Origin: Calothrix membranacea FACHB-236
GTDB lineage: Bacteria; Cyanobacteriota; Cyanobacteriia; Cyanobacteriales; Nostocaceae
Assembly (NCBI RefSeq): GCF_014696315.1
Contig: NZ_JACJPX010000030.1
Location: 1-64,000, forward strand
Reading direction: 5' to 3'
Length of the DNA stretch: 64,000 nucleotides
The notes below the pieces were generated by a model, which was given only the letters and a program-made list of their open reading frames with translations, was not told where the DNA came from and ran no database searches. The first letter of the stretch is position 1. Each line of letters begins with the position of its first letter. This document shows, one piece after another, positions 25,502-36,500 of the stretch. A program made the translations under genes and the position numbers.

Positions 25502-28500
25502 ATGACAAATGATCGGGCTACCGGGTTAAGACAATTCAGCCTTACCCCCGACCAACTTACGACATTGTTTCCTTTTCATCTGGTGATCGATAGAGAGATG
25601 AAGATTGTCCAGGTAGGTGAGGTAATTCAACGTATTCTGGAACCGATCGCGATCGCAAATACTTACTTAGAAGATCATTTCCAAGTTACTCGCCTCAAGT
25701 GTTCGGAGCGATCGCTGTTTGTTTTGGAATCCCACGACCATAAAATCCATCTTAAGGGGGAGATGGTATATATGGAGGCATCGGATCAGGTGCTGTTTCA
25801 TGGTTATCCTCAAATGAGGGATATTGCTGAGTTGCAAAAGCTAAATTTGCAGGTTAATGATTTTCCTGTATATAACTCTGTTCCTGATGATGTGGTCACA
25901 TTGCAGAACCAGAATATAGCAGACATCACCCATCAGCAAGCTGAATTAGAAGCCACAACCGCAAGATTAAGAACGCTGATAGAAAGTTTACATTTTGGTG
26001 TTTTGATAGAAGACGAAAATCAAAAGATTTTATTAGTCAATCAGCAATTGTGTGATCAGTTTCAGCTTTCTGTACCACCATCAGCTTTAGAAGGTTTAGA
26101 CTGTCACCAAGCAGTTGAAAATTGTAAGCAACTGTTTGCTGAACCAGAAAAATTTGTGCAGGACTTAGAAGAGATTCATTGCCAAAGGAAAGTAGTTGTA
26201 TATCAACAATGGCAACTCCAAGATGGACGAACTATTGCCCAAGATTATGTCCCGATTGTGGTTGAGCAAAAATTTTATGGTCATCTATGGAAATATCGCG
26301 ATATCACTTTAGAAAATCAATCCAAAAATGCTCTCCAACTGAGTGAAGAACGCTTACAGCTGGCTTTGGATGCCGTAGAAGAGGGTCTATGGGATTGGAA
26401 TTTAAGGACAGGGGAAGTATATCGTAGCCCACGTTGGCTTTCTATACTGGATTATGCCCCAGAAGAAATAGAAAGCAATATCAAAGCTAAAAATCATTTG
26501 ATCCATCCAGAGGATCTAGCTTTAATGCGACAAAAACTGATCGCCCACTTCCGGGGTGAAACTCCTGTTTATGAAGCAGAACTACGTTTACTCGCTAAAT
26601 CTGGAGAATGGAAGTGGATTTTGGATCGGGGTAAGTTGGTGCGTCACAATTCCCAAGGAAAACCCTTGAGAATGGTAGGCACACATTTGGATATTACTAA
26701 ACATAAACAGGCAGCAGCAGCCCTACAACAGCAATATCAACGTGCTATGCTGCTCCAGCAAATTACCGAAGAAATTCGTCAGTCTTTGCAAGCGCCGCAA
26801 ATTCTCCAGACAACAGTCACACAAGTACAGCGAATTTTGCAGAGCGATCGCGTCATTATTTGCCAAATTCACCCGGATGGTTCGGGTAAAATTATTCAAG
26901 AAGCTGTAGTTCCGGGATGGTTAGTAACTCTCGGTCACGATATTTACGATCCCTGTTTAAAAGATAGATACCTAAATTTGTATCGTCAGGGTAAGACGAC
27001 AATGGTGGCTGATTTGGAGGAAGCTGCCTTAGAGCCTTGCTATGTAGAAGTTTTACAACAATTTCAGGTAAAAGCTAATTTAGTCGTACCAATTCGGGTG
27101 CGAGAAAATTTGTGGGGGTTACTGATTGTTCATCAATGCGATCGCCCGAGACAATGGACGCAATGGGAAGTGGATTTGCTCAAATATCTCGCCGATCAAA
27201 TGGGTATTGCTCTCACCCAAGCGCAATTACTGGCTCAGGAAACTCATCAAGCCTCTCTCTTAGCACAGCAGAATGAACAGCTGAACTTTGCCAAGCAAGC
27301 CGCAGAAGCCGCCAATATCGCTAAGGGTAATTTCCTCGCTACCATGAGCCATGAAATTCGTACCCCCATGAATGCGATCATCGGCATGACAGGACTGCTT
27401 TTGGATACTCCTTTGCAGCCTGAGCAACTGGATTTTGTGGAAACCATTCGCAACAGTGGTGATGCCTTATTAACGATTATCAATGATATTCTGGACTTTT
27501 CTAAAATCGAGTCTGGCAAGCTGGATCTGGAAGAACAGCCCTTTGACTTGCGGGTATGTATCGAGGAAGCCTTGGATTTGTTGGCTCCCCAGGCGGCCTC
27601 AAAAGGTATTGAATTGATGTATCAATTGGATTTAGATATACCAACGCAAATTATTGGTGATATTACCCGCCTGCGCCAAATTCTCTGGAATTTGCTCAGT
27701 AATGCTGTGAAATTTACTAATGAAGGGGAAATCGTTGTGGCGATCGCAGCCCAGCAATCAGTCCTCCAACGGGGAATTACACCTACAGAACCGCAAATCT
27801 ACGAGTTTCAATTTGCAGTTAGAGATACAGGTATTGGTATCCCGCGCGATCGCCTGGATCGATTGTTCAAGCCTTTTAGCCAAGTTGATGCTTCCATGAC
27901 TAGGCGTTATGGCGGTACTGGATTGGGGTTAGCTATCAGCACCCGTCTGTGCGAGTTGATGGGCGGGAGAATGTGGGTAGAAAGTGAAGTTGGTAGAGGT
28001 TCTACCTTTTATTTCAACCTAACATTATTAGTTGATCCCGCTGGTCTTAATAGCACCTTAATTTTTGATTTAGATTTACGCGGTCAAAGATTACTCTTGG
28101 TAGCAGCTAATGCCAATTTAAGAAAATGCTTAACTTCCCAACTTCAAACTTTGGGATTATATGTCCAAGCTGTAGAATCTAACGTGGCAGCTCTGCACTG
28201 GATACGTCAACAAACTTCTTTTGACCTAGCTGTATTAGATATTGATAGTCCGCAGATCAATGTTCTCAACTTAACATCTCAAATCCGCGCCATACCCAGA
28301 CACCAACATTTACCTTTAATCATGCTCAGTTCTAAAGGTAAGCAAACTCTAGAGGTAAAACAGATGGCAGCTGAGTTTCATGCTTATTTGCATAAACCCG
28401 TGCGGCAGTATCAATTACATCAAACTTTATTAGAAATTATTCGTAGTGCTGGCTCTAACCAAATTGACCCCAAAGCCACTATCCCTTCTTACTCTCGTTT

Positions 28501-28915
28501 ACCGACTGCAACTGTCCCAGAACGCGATAAGCAGACTGTGCAAAACTTACCAATCAAGATTTTGCTGGTAGAAGATGGGTTAGTGAATCAGAAAGTCGCC
28601 CTGAAATTGCTCGAGCGTTTAGGCTACCGCGCAGATGTAGCTAATCACGGACGGGAAGCCCTAGAAGCTTTGCAACGACAAATATATGATGTTGTGTTTA
28701 TGGATCTGCAAATGCCAGAAATGGATGGTTTGGAAACCACTCGCTGGATTCGCAAAGAACTCCCAACTGCTGCTCAACCTCGCATAATTGCCATGACTGC
28801 TCATGCGCGCCCAGAAGACCGTCAGGAGTGCTTAAATGTTGGTATGGATGACTACATTAGTAAGCCCATTAGTCTAGAAGCGATCGCGGCAATTCTCAAA
28901 AAGCCAGATATTTAG
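25502..28915 (+). CDS. HNOBA-PAS-PAS-GAF hybrid histidine kinase with two receivers
   Basis: Soluble sensor kinase of 1137 residues from the ATG at 25502; a longer frame from 25406 only adds translated heptamer repeats. The N-terminus (LFPFHLVIDREMKIVQVG..., LKGEMVYM) is a HNOBA domain, normally paired with the NO/O2 sensor H-NOX. PAS domains follow (the second LWDWNLRTGEVYRS), then a phytochrome/cyanobacteriochrome-like GAF with Cys513 in LEPCYVEVLQQFQVKANLVV. Next come HisKA (SHEIRTPMNAIIG), HATPase (GTGLGLAIS), a degenerate receiver (LAVLDIDSP) and an intact receiver (FMDLQMPEMDG). No H-NOX gene is adjacent. It probably feeds a phosphorelay; ligand and chromophore are inferred. Confidence 0.9.
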   Translation: MTNDRATGLRQFSLTPDQLTTLFPFHLVIDREMKIVQVGEVIQRILEPIAIANTYLEDHFQVTRLKCSERSLFVLESHDHKIHLKGEMVYMEASDQVLFHGYPQMRDIAELQKLNLQVNDFPVYNSVPDDVVTLQNQNIADITHQQAELEATTARLRTLIESLHFGVLIEDENQKILLVNQQLCDQFQLSVPPSALEGLDCHQAVENCKQLFAEPEKFVQDLEEIHCQRKVVVYQQWQLQDGRTIAQDYVPIVVEQKFYGHLWKYRDITLENQSKNALQLSEERLQLALDAVEEGLWDWNLRTGEVYRSPRWLSILDYAPEEIESNIKAKNHLIHPEDLALMRQKLIAHFRGETPVYEAELRLLAKSGEWKWILDRGKLVRHNSQGKPLRMVGTHLDITKHKQAAAALQQQYQRAMLLQQITEEIRQSLQAPQILQTTVTQVQRILQSDRVIICQIHPDGSGKIIQEAVVPGWLVTLGHDIYDPCLKDRYLNLYRQGKTTMVADLEEAALEPCYVEVLQQFQVKANLVVPIRVRENLWGLLIVHQCDRPRQWTQWEVDLLKYLADQMGIALTQAQLLAQETHQASLLAQQNEQLNFAKQAAEAANIAKGNFLATMSHEIRTPMNAIIGMTGLLLDTPLQPEQLDFVETIRNSGDALLTIINDILDFSKIESGKLDLEEQPFDLRVCIEEALDLLAPQAASKGIELMYQLDLDIPTQIIGDITRLRQILWNLLSNAVKFTNEGEIVVAIAAQQSVLQRGITPTEPQIYEFQFAVRDTGIGIPRDRLDRLFKPFSQVDASMTRRYGGTGLGLAISTRLCELMGGRMWVESEVGRGSTFYFNLTLLVDPAGLNSTLIFDLDLRGQRLLLVAANANLRKCLTSQLQTLGLYVQAVESNVAALHWIRQQTSFDLAVLDIDSPQINVLNLTSQIRAIPRHQHLPLIMLSSKGKQTLEVKQMAAEFHAYLHKPVRQYQLHQTLLEIIRSAGSNQIDPKATIPSYSRLPTATVPERDKQTVQNLPIKILLVEDGLVNQKVALKLLERLGYRADVANHGREALEALQRQIYDVVFMDLQMPEMDGLETTRWIRKELPTAAQPRIIAMTAHARPEDRQECLNVGMDDYISKPISLEAIAAILKKPDI

Positions 28916-29059
28916 ACTTTTGCATCAAGAGCAAACTTGAAATGTTTATAAATTGCATATAAACATGATTAATCACTTTTAAAAGAGCGCACCCTGAAAT
29001 TACATAAGAAAGGACGCACCTGATGATTTTTAAATTCTTGAAGGAGTCAAATTATTTAT

Positions 29060-29740
29060 TTAAGCCTGTTCCAATACTCCTGGTGGAATCGGAACAAGTT
29101 GAGGTGTTGACAAGGCAGTTCCCTGTCTATACCAAATACCTTCAACCTCAAAAGCCTCGAATTGAGTGGTGAGAATCGCCCAAGCGCGCTCATTCAATCC
29201 CGCAGAATATGTCCAGGTGAACTGGCGATCATTATGTAATCTTTGTTCCAGTTCTGCTAAATCCTCAGGTAGCCAAAATTGGGTCATTACCCTTTGAGTA
29301 GCAATTTCTGGTGGTGTCTCTAACATATCAGCCATAGGCTGATTCACAATGATTTGCTTGCGAGTATCTTGTCTGACGATACTCACAGGACGCTCATTTT
29401 CTGCAGCGGCTACCATGCGATACAACAATTCTGACGGTATTTGTAACTGGCTACAAAATACAGAACCTTGATATTGTAATATCCGTTCCGCAGTTTCTGC
29501 GGAAGTTGGCGGTTCTTGAGTCGCCATCCACCCAAAAAATTCAATTGGGTTCTTACAACCTCGCCAGCGAATCCGCACTTTCCCATTAATTCTGTATGCA
29601 GTTTCACTGAGAGCGTCTCCGTAACTTTGTGCTAACTGCGTAGCTTCACGCTTAGTAGGAGCAACAATTGAAACTCCCTCGTGAGACATTTTATAATTCC
29701 ACCCCGGTAAGTTGAGGATTCTAAGAATACTCACACTCAT
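29060..29740 (-). CDS. PAS-like protein of unknown function, partner of an RHH protein
   Basis: A 226-residue soluble protein without a confident family. The middle and C-terminal parts (ELLYRMVAAAENERPVSIVR...KQIIVNQPMADML...FWLPEDLAELEQRL) have the feel of a PAS fold: a short question-like motif, a conserved Asn, and a WLPED stretch. The ATG at 29740 lies 11 bases after GGAGG; an upstream GTG at 29752 has no usable site. It overlaps the end of the ribbon-helix-helix gene by 20 bases, so the two are translationally coupled and probably work together. Confidence 0.75.
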   Translation of the reverse strand: MSVSILRILNLPGWNYKMSHEGVSIVAPTKREATQLAQSYGDALSETAYRINGKVRIRWRGCKNPIEFFGWMATQEPPTSAETAERILQYQGSVFCSQLQIPSELLYRMVAAAENERPVSIVRQDTRKQIIVNQPMADMLETPPEIATQRVMTQFWLPEDLAELEQRLHNDRQFTWTYSAGLNERAWAILTTQFEAFEVEGIWYRQGTALSTPQLVPIPPGVLEQA

Positions 29741-30176
29741 CTTCTTTGACACCTCCAGAATCTCTATACACTTTTACACCCCTAGTATCTTGATATACGG
29801 ACAATTTAAAAGTTTCTTGCCAAATCTTTATCCTTTCCTCCTCCGGGATGGCTAAAGCCGATGTAATGATGGCAAAGTCCCCTGGTGTTGGTAAAACTTC
29901 ACCTTTGGCTAACGCTGATAAGTTTTTTATTCCACAGCGTTTCAGTTCTGCCATATTGGTTCGCACTAAATCAGCAATAGTTTTGGGAGCAGCATTTCGA
30001 GAACTATTCGAGCGAGAACCCGTTTTTTGGGCTATCCACTCTTCCGCCATCTCTTCGATCGCATCGCTTTGGGAAATGCCTAAACGAGCACAGATGCTCT
30101 TGAACTCCAGAGCTAAATCTAGGGGAATATAGCCGCTGATTTGCTTGTAATCATCAGAACGCCTTCTGTCAGTCAT
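29721..30176 (-). CDS. Ribbon-helix-helix-like DNA-binding protein
   Basis: A 151-residue protein. The N-terminus (KQISGYIPLDLALEFKSICARLGISQSDAIEEMAEEWI) has the strand-helix-helix pattern of ribbon-helix-helix repressors such as CopG/ParG. The C-terminal half (TIADLVRTNMAELKRCGIKNLSALAKG...PTPGDFAIITSALAIPEEE) is helical and may be a second DNA-binding or dimerisation unit. It is co-translated with a PAS-like protein, which suggests a small sensor-repressor module. The specific family and its operator are not recognised. Confidence 0.75.
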   Translation of the reverse strand: MTDRRRSDDYKQISGYIPLDLALEFKSICARLGISQSDAIEEMAEEWIAQKTGSRSNSSRNAAPKTIADLVRTNMAELKRCGIKNLSALAKGEVLPTPGDFAIITSALAIPEEERIKIWQETFKLSVYQDTRGVKVYRDSGGVKEDECEYS

Positions 30177-30267
30177 ATACCGAAATCCTGAATATTACGC
30201 TTGTCTTTTATTTTCTCTCATGAAGTCACAAATGCAAGACATTTTTTTTTGTCTAAATTAAATGACA

Positions 30268-30292
30268 ACTTGACAAAAAAAATGACAAACTT
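30268..30292 (+). promoter_or_regulatory. Candidate plus-strand promoter
   Basis: TTGACA is followed after about 16-17 bases by TAGTAT. It sits between the start of the RHH gene and the end of the giant kinase gene, both on the minus strand, so it would drive only the putative small RNA ending at 30389. Confidence 0.4.
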
Positions 30293-30299
30293 AGTATGG

Positions 30300-30390
30300 G
30301 AAATGGAGCAGTAAGCGGCTGAAGACTAAAAACGGTAGATACCCTTAGAAGCTAGCTGCTATATCTGGTAGCTAGCTTCTCACTTTTTTG
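30300..30390 (+). ncRNA. Candidate small RNA with strong terminator
   Basis: No plus-strand gene is present, yet a promoter-like sequence lies upstream. A textbook terminator ends the stretch: GAAGCTAGCT (30348-30357) pairs with AGCTAGCTTC (30370-30379) and is followed by six T at 30384-30389. Predicted length is about 90 nt. No known family was recognised. The remainder of the 408-base gap up to 30584 has no gene. Confidence 0.45.
30348..30389 (+). terminator. Rho-independent terminator, plus strand
   Basis: Perfect 10-bp stem GAAGCTAGCT/AGCTAGCTTC with a 12-base loop, then TCACTTTTTT. The T-run is only on the plus strand, so it does not serve the flanking minus-strand genes. Confidence 0.75.
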
Positions 30391-30584
30391 TAGATGCGAG
30401 AGTTTTTTTGAGTCTCTATATATTCAGTATATCTGCTTATAAAAATTTGGCAATAGTAGCTCGGTAAATAGTTTTCAGGGATTGTTTAATTTTGGATAGA
30501 GAATAAGATGAGTAGATTTTCATACTTGAGTGAGGTGTAAAAATTGTTTGGGCATGGGGCATGGGGGCATTAGGCATTAGTAAT

Positions 30585-33500
30585 TTATTCTTCCCCTGCT
30601 CCCTGCCTCGAAATATCAAGTTGCTCAGTAAGTTCCATAATTTTTTCAAAATAAAAGTTATCTGCTAAGTCAGTTAAAAAAGTTTTCAATACAGCATTTT
30701 GTAGAGGAATCTGGTCAAGCAAGTCTAAAATCATACCATCACTGCACTGAGCCGCAGCATGGAATAACTGGGTTATCCATTCTGGTGGCATTTGCGATAA
30801 CAAAGATAGTAATTCACTAGAAGTTAGAATTTGTTCTTTTTTATTGAGATTCGCCTTGGCCAATTGATTGCTTTCTTGCTGATAAAGATATTTGACTCCC
30901 AAATAAGTACTCAGCTTTTCTAGTAAGATTTCTTCGCGGAAGGGTTTATTAATTAAGTCATCACAACCAGCTTTGATCATGGCGGCGCGTTGTTCTTCAA
31001 ACGCATTAGCAGTTAAGGCGATAATGATAGTCCGGCGCTGAGGGATAGAAAGTTTGCTTTCTGAAGCTTTAATCAATTTTGTTGCTTCGTAGCCATCCAT
31101 AATCGGCATCCGCATATCCATAAAAATTAGGTGTGGTTGCCATTCTTGCCATTGAGCGATCGCTTCTTTGCCGTTAGTAGCTTCTTGCACCTCAAAACCG
31201 ATAAAAGTTAATAGTTCTACTATCAATAAACGGCTTTCTCTAGCATCATCAACTACTAAGATGCGATAGTTTTCTTGATTGGGTGCTAAACCAATAACTG
31301 GAGATTTAGTTGGTTGCAGCTGAATATCGCTAGCTGAAGCAAGATTAATTTGAATATCAAAAGTAAATTTACTACCTTCTCCCAAAGTGCTACTAACCCT
31401 AATATCTCCACCCATTAGTTGTACATATTTACGGCTAATGGCTAATCCTAATCCTGTTCCCTGTTGCGATTTCCTGCCAGTTTCAGTTTGTCCAAAAGCT
31501 TCAAATAATAAATCAATCTCTTGGGGTGCAATGCCAGGGCCAGTGTCTTGGACTTCAAATAAAATTTGTGTAAGATAAGATGAATTTTGCTCTATCGTCT
31601 GGGATGTAACTCTCAGTATTACACTACCCTGGTGAGTAAACTTAATGGCGTTCCCTAAAAGATTGAGCAGAACTTGCAGTAATTTACTTTCATCTGTTTG
31701 CACATATTGGGGAATATCAGCAGCATATTCAAATATTAACTCTAATTTCTTAGAAGCAGCCCGGAAGTTCAACATATCTTCCAAGCTTTTTAACAAGTGA
31801 ATTAAATCAAAGCTAGTAACATTTAAAGTAGTTCTACCAGCTTCAATTTTCGACATTTCTAAAATGTCATTAATTAAATTCAGCAGATGCTCGCCAGCAC
31901 GATTAATAATTGCTAAGTGCTGCTGATGTTCGCTGGATAAGGAATTTTCGCGGCTCATAATTTGGGTGAAACCGAGAATCGCGTTGAGTGGTGTTCGCAA
32001 TTCATGACTCATGTTCGCCAGAAATTCACTTTTAGCACGATTAGCTGCATCAGCTGCGATCGCAGCTGCTTGTAGTGCTTGTGACTGACTTTGAGTTTGT
32101 GCCAGCAATTGTGCTTGCTGTAAAGCAACTCCTAGCTGATTACCAATTTGAACGACAATATTGATTTCTTCTGTCTTCCATTGGCGGGGGCCAGAATTTT
32201 GGTAACTGGCTAATAATCCCCAAACTTCATTGCCACATAAAATTGGCACAGTAATATAGGCTCTGGCTTGCAGACGCTCTAAAAAGCTGATGTAATCATC
32301 TTGAAACCTGACTTTATCAATGTCTGCAACACAGCGGAAATTGGCGACTTGGGTATAGTCACTGTGTGGGATGGTATCTCGCTCTGAATCGAGTACCTCC
32401 TGTATACTATCCAACATTTTCCAAATGCAGCGGCCTTCTTCTAAAGCACCTTCAGCGAGAGCGGGGTCATGTTTTTGTGCTTCCATGAGAGAAGACCAAC
32501 CAAATCCTACCGATTCCGAGACAAATTCCCCAGTCCAATCGGCATGGAAACGGTAAACCACAACGCGATCGCAGTCTAACACTTGTCGTAATTCCTGGGT
32601 GGTGGCGGCGAAAATTGTTTCTAAATCTAAGGTTTGGCGCATCCTTTGAATGACCTGGGCGATCGCTCTTTCCCGTTCAGCACTTTCTTGTAAGGCTTCT
32701 TCTGCTAGCTTGCGCTCGGTAATATCTGTAACTGTGCCGATATAGCCCTTGATTTCGCCATCTTCGCCGATTTCTGGCAATGCCTGACAAATTACCCAAA
32801 CTATCCTCCCATCAGGCGTGAGGAAGCGTTGTTCCATTTTATAGGGGCTTTTTCTGAATCTAGCTTCATTCCATGTAGATAAAAGTTGCTCATAATCATC
32901 TGGATGCATCGCTTTTGTCCAAGCTTTACCCAGAGACTCGACTAAGGAAAGCCCAGTAATTTCGCTCCAGCGTTGATTGAAATATAAAACATTGCCCTCA
33001 ACATCAGTATGGAAAATACAAGCTGGTGAGGCTTCTGCTAACAGTTGATATCGTTGTTGGCTGGCTTGCAAAGCTAATTCTGCCAACTTCCGCACATTGA
33101 CATCTGCTAAATAACCAACACATTCTATGGGGTTACCCGCCTCATCACGGATTAACCGCACTTGCTCGTATATCCAATGGTAAGTCCCGTCAGCGTGTAA
33201 AAAGCGGTATTCGTAAGACCGATACTCCTGCTCAAACAGTTCAGAAAACTTTTTCAAGATAGATTCCACATCTTCTGGGTGGACGTGGCGCAACCAGAAA
33301 CTCGAATCTTGGAGAAATTCTCGCGCTTCATAGCCGAGCATTTTCTTCACGTTCTCACTCATAAAAGTAGTGCCAAAATCCCCAGCAGTTTTGCAGCTAT
33401 AAATTACTACTGGGCTAGAAGTCAGGAGATATTGTAAGCGTTCGTTAGCTAAACGCAGTTTTTGCTCTGCATATTTGCGATCGCTAATTTCTACCATGAC

Positions 33501-36500
33501 AGTACCCACACCAGAAGGGCGATCGTCTTCACCAGGAATGGGAAAATAGGAAATCAAGAAGTAACGCACCGTATCTGGTTGCTGGGGTACAGGGCTGCTA
33601 ACTTCTAGGTTGAGGATCGGTTTCCCAGTTGATAGCACCTGCTCGTAATATGGAGTGACTACAGGGGCAATATGGGGAATAATTTCCTGAATAGTCTTGC
33701 CAATGTGGTCTTTTTGCGGATATCCATTAATATCTGCTTGCAATTCGTTGATTTGCACAAACCGCAGTTGATTATCTAAAATACTCATACCCACAGGCGC
33801 ACCAGAGAAAAAGGCATTGAGGCGCGCTTCTCTGAGGGCGATTTCTTTTTCTAAGGCTTTGCGTTCCGTGATGTCTTTGTTTGTACCGGTCATTCGCAGT
33901 GGTACACCTTGTTCATCACGCTCAAAAATCTGCCCGCGAGTTTGAATCCACTTCCAAGTACCTGAAGAGCAGCGCATCCGAAATTCTACTTCATAAATCG
34001 GGCTTGCACCTTGCAAATGCTGCGCTAAAACTGCGTTAACTAAAGATAAATCTTCGGGATGAACTAATTGCTCAAAAGCTTGGATATTATCTTCAATTTC
34101 ATGTTCTTCATAGCCCAGCATCTTCTTCCAGCGCCAGTCACGATAGATTTTATTACTAGTGAGATTCCAATCCCACAATCCTAAATCGCTGGCTTCTAAA
34201 GCCAATTGCAAACGTTCTTCGCTCTTTCTATGGGCTGCTTCTACCTGTTTTCGCTGAATTAGTCCCCCTAGCTGGGCAGCAACTGCAGATACTAGCAATA
34301 GCAACCGCTTATCAACTTGTACTGGGCTGCTTTTGAAAAAGGCCAAAATCGCTAAGACTTTGTTACCAGCTAAAATTGGCACACCAAACACAGCTTTTAA
34401 TCCTACCCTAGCTGCTTGTGGCGATCGCAAAAAAACAGGCTGTGTGACACGAGAAACATCTTCCAGCCATTCTGGTTGTTTTTGTTGCCAAACTCGCCCT
34501 GGCAAATCTTCGCCCAGATTTAAGGTAATAGTTTTACTTTCTAAGCCGAATTCTTCTAAACTGCTATCTTCACCATACCAACTGAGAGTATGTTCTAAAA
34601 CCTTACCATCATCGCTCGGTATCCAAGCTTCGCCAAAATCCCAGCCGATATTTTGGCAAATTAAGCGCAGAATGACCACTAAAGCTGTGTTTACATCAAT
34701 GGCGCGAGTAATAGCTTGGGTGGTTAACAGCAATAAACGGCTTTCGTTTTCAGCTTGTTTGCGCTCAGTGATATCTTTAGCTGTACCCAGTATGTACTGT
34801 TGCCCATCAATTTCAATCATTTCCGCGCTGAACAGGGTAGTTTTCACTTCGCCTGTAGCTGTACGGACATCAACCTCATGGTTACGAATCGCTTTTGTTT
34901 GGCGCAAAATCTGTTGAAGATAAGCATATTCTTCTGGATTTACCCAAATCTGCAATTCTTGGTTAGTATGCCCGATTACTTGAGGATGGGAATAACCGAA
35001 AAATGAACAAAAGCTATCGTTAACTTCGATATAGCGCATCTCCGGAATAATACTGAGGCTAATTGGGTCAGGAGATGAGCGAAAAGCTGAACCTAACTTT
35101 TCTTCAGAAATGCGGCGTGCAGTTTCAGCGCGTCTGCGTTCTCGTGCTTCTAGAGCTAAAGAGACTAAATTGCCTAAGGAACGAGCAAAATTTTGGTCTT
35201 CTTGTGTCCAATGATGAGCAATTAATACAGATTCCAGGCATAAAACACCGACAGTTTTTCCGCCTAGCCGAATTGGTGAATCCAGCATTGAAGTGATATT
35301 TAAGGGAGTCAAGTAAGACTCAAAGAACTCTTCTGTGCGAGGATCGGTGCAAGCATCATGGGCAACAATTAGTTGATCTGTATGTAAAGCTTGGAAATAA
35401 GCTGGATAATTGGCGGTGACAAGGGAATACCCTTCGCTATGTTGCCCTAAACTTTGCTCAAATAAATCTAGACATTGCAAAATTGTCTCGTTTTCTGCAT
35501 ATAGCCAAACGCTGGCTCGTTCCACCGCAATATTTTTTGCTCCTACTTCTGTAATCAGACTCACAGCCGCTTTTAAGTCGCCTTGATAAAGCACCTGATT
35601 AGTGGCGAGTTCTGTAAGTACTAAATTATGCTGACGGAGTTTAATGGCACTGGCTTGTAATGCTTGTTCGGCACGTTTGCGCTGCGTAATATTACTAGCT
35701 GTACCAGTGATACCAACAACTTCGCCCTCATCATTATGTAAAGCGATCGCATTCAGCATCAAATACAGAATGCTACCATCTCTCGTACTACAGGTAGTTT
35801 CATGCTGGAAAATCGACTCGCCATTCAGAAGACGCAGAAAAACTTCCTGCATTTGGGTAACTTGGCTGGGTAAGATAAAATCAGTAAACGCCCGCCCAAT
35901 CATCTCTTGGGGTTCGTAACCATACAACTTTCTCACCGCCGGATTAATAAAAGTAATTAATCCTTCTATATCCACAGACCAAATGATGTCTTGGGAAGTC
36001 TCAACTAAGTGACGATATTTCCCTTCGCTGGCTTTGAGAGCAAACAGGCGCGCTTTACGAGAAGCTTCGCTGATGCGAATTTGCTGCTGGAGTTGGCGAT
36101 TTTGTTTTTCTAATTCTGCACGTGCTTGTTTTTCTGTTTCTAATAGCTGAGTTTGCTCGTGAGCAACAGCAATAGCCGCTGCGGTGTCTTGTAAAAGTGA
36201 GACTTCGGAATTTTCCCAAAAACGGGCGGCGACACAGTTATCAAAGCCGATGAAACCGAAAAACTCACCTTTAACAAAAATTGGGAGAATCAGAATTGAT
36301 AAAACTCCCTGACTAGCTAAAATCTCCCGTTCTAATTCCGGACATTCCGCTACGATATCGGAAATAATTTCGCCTTGTGATAATAAGGTAGCCCAACGTG
36401 GAAAAGACTTATCATAAGCAACACTTTGTAAAGCAGGGTTATGATTTTTTGGCTGAATTCCCGGCGCACACCATTCAGCACATTGACTCATCACCAACCC

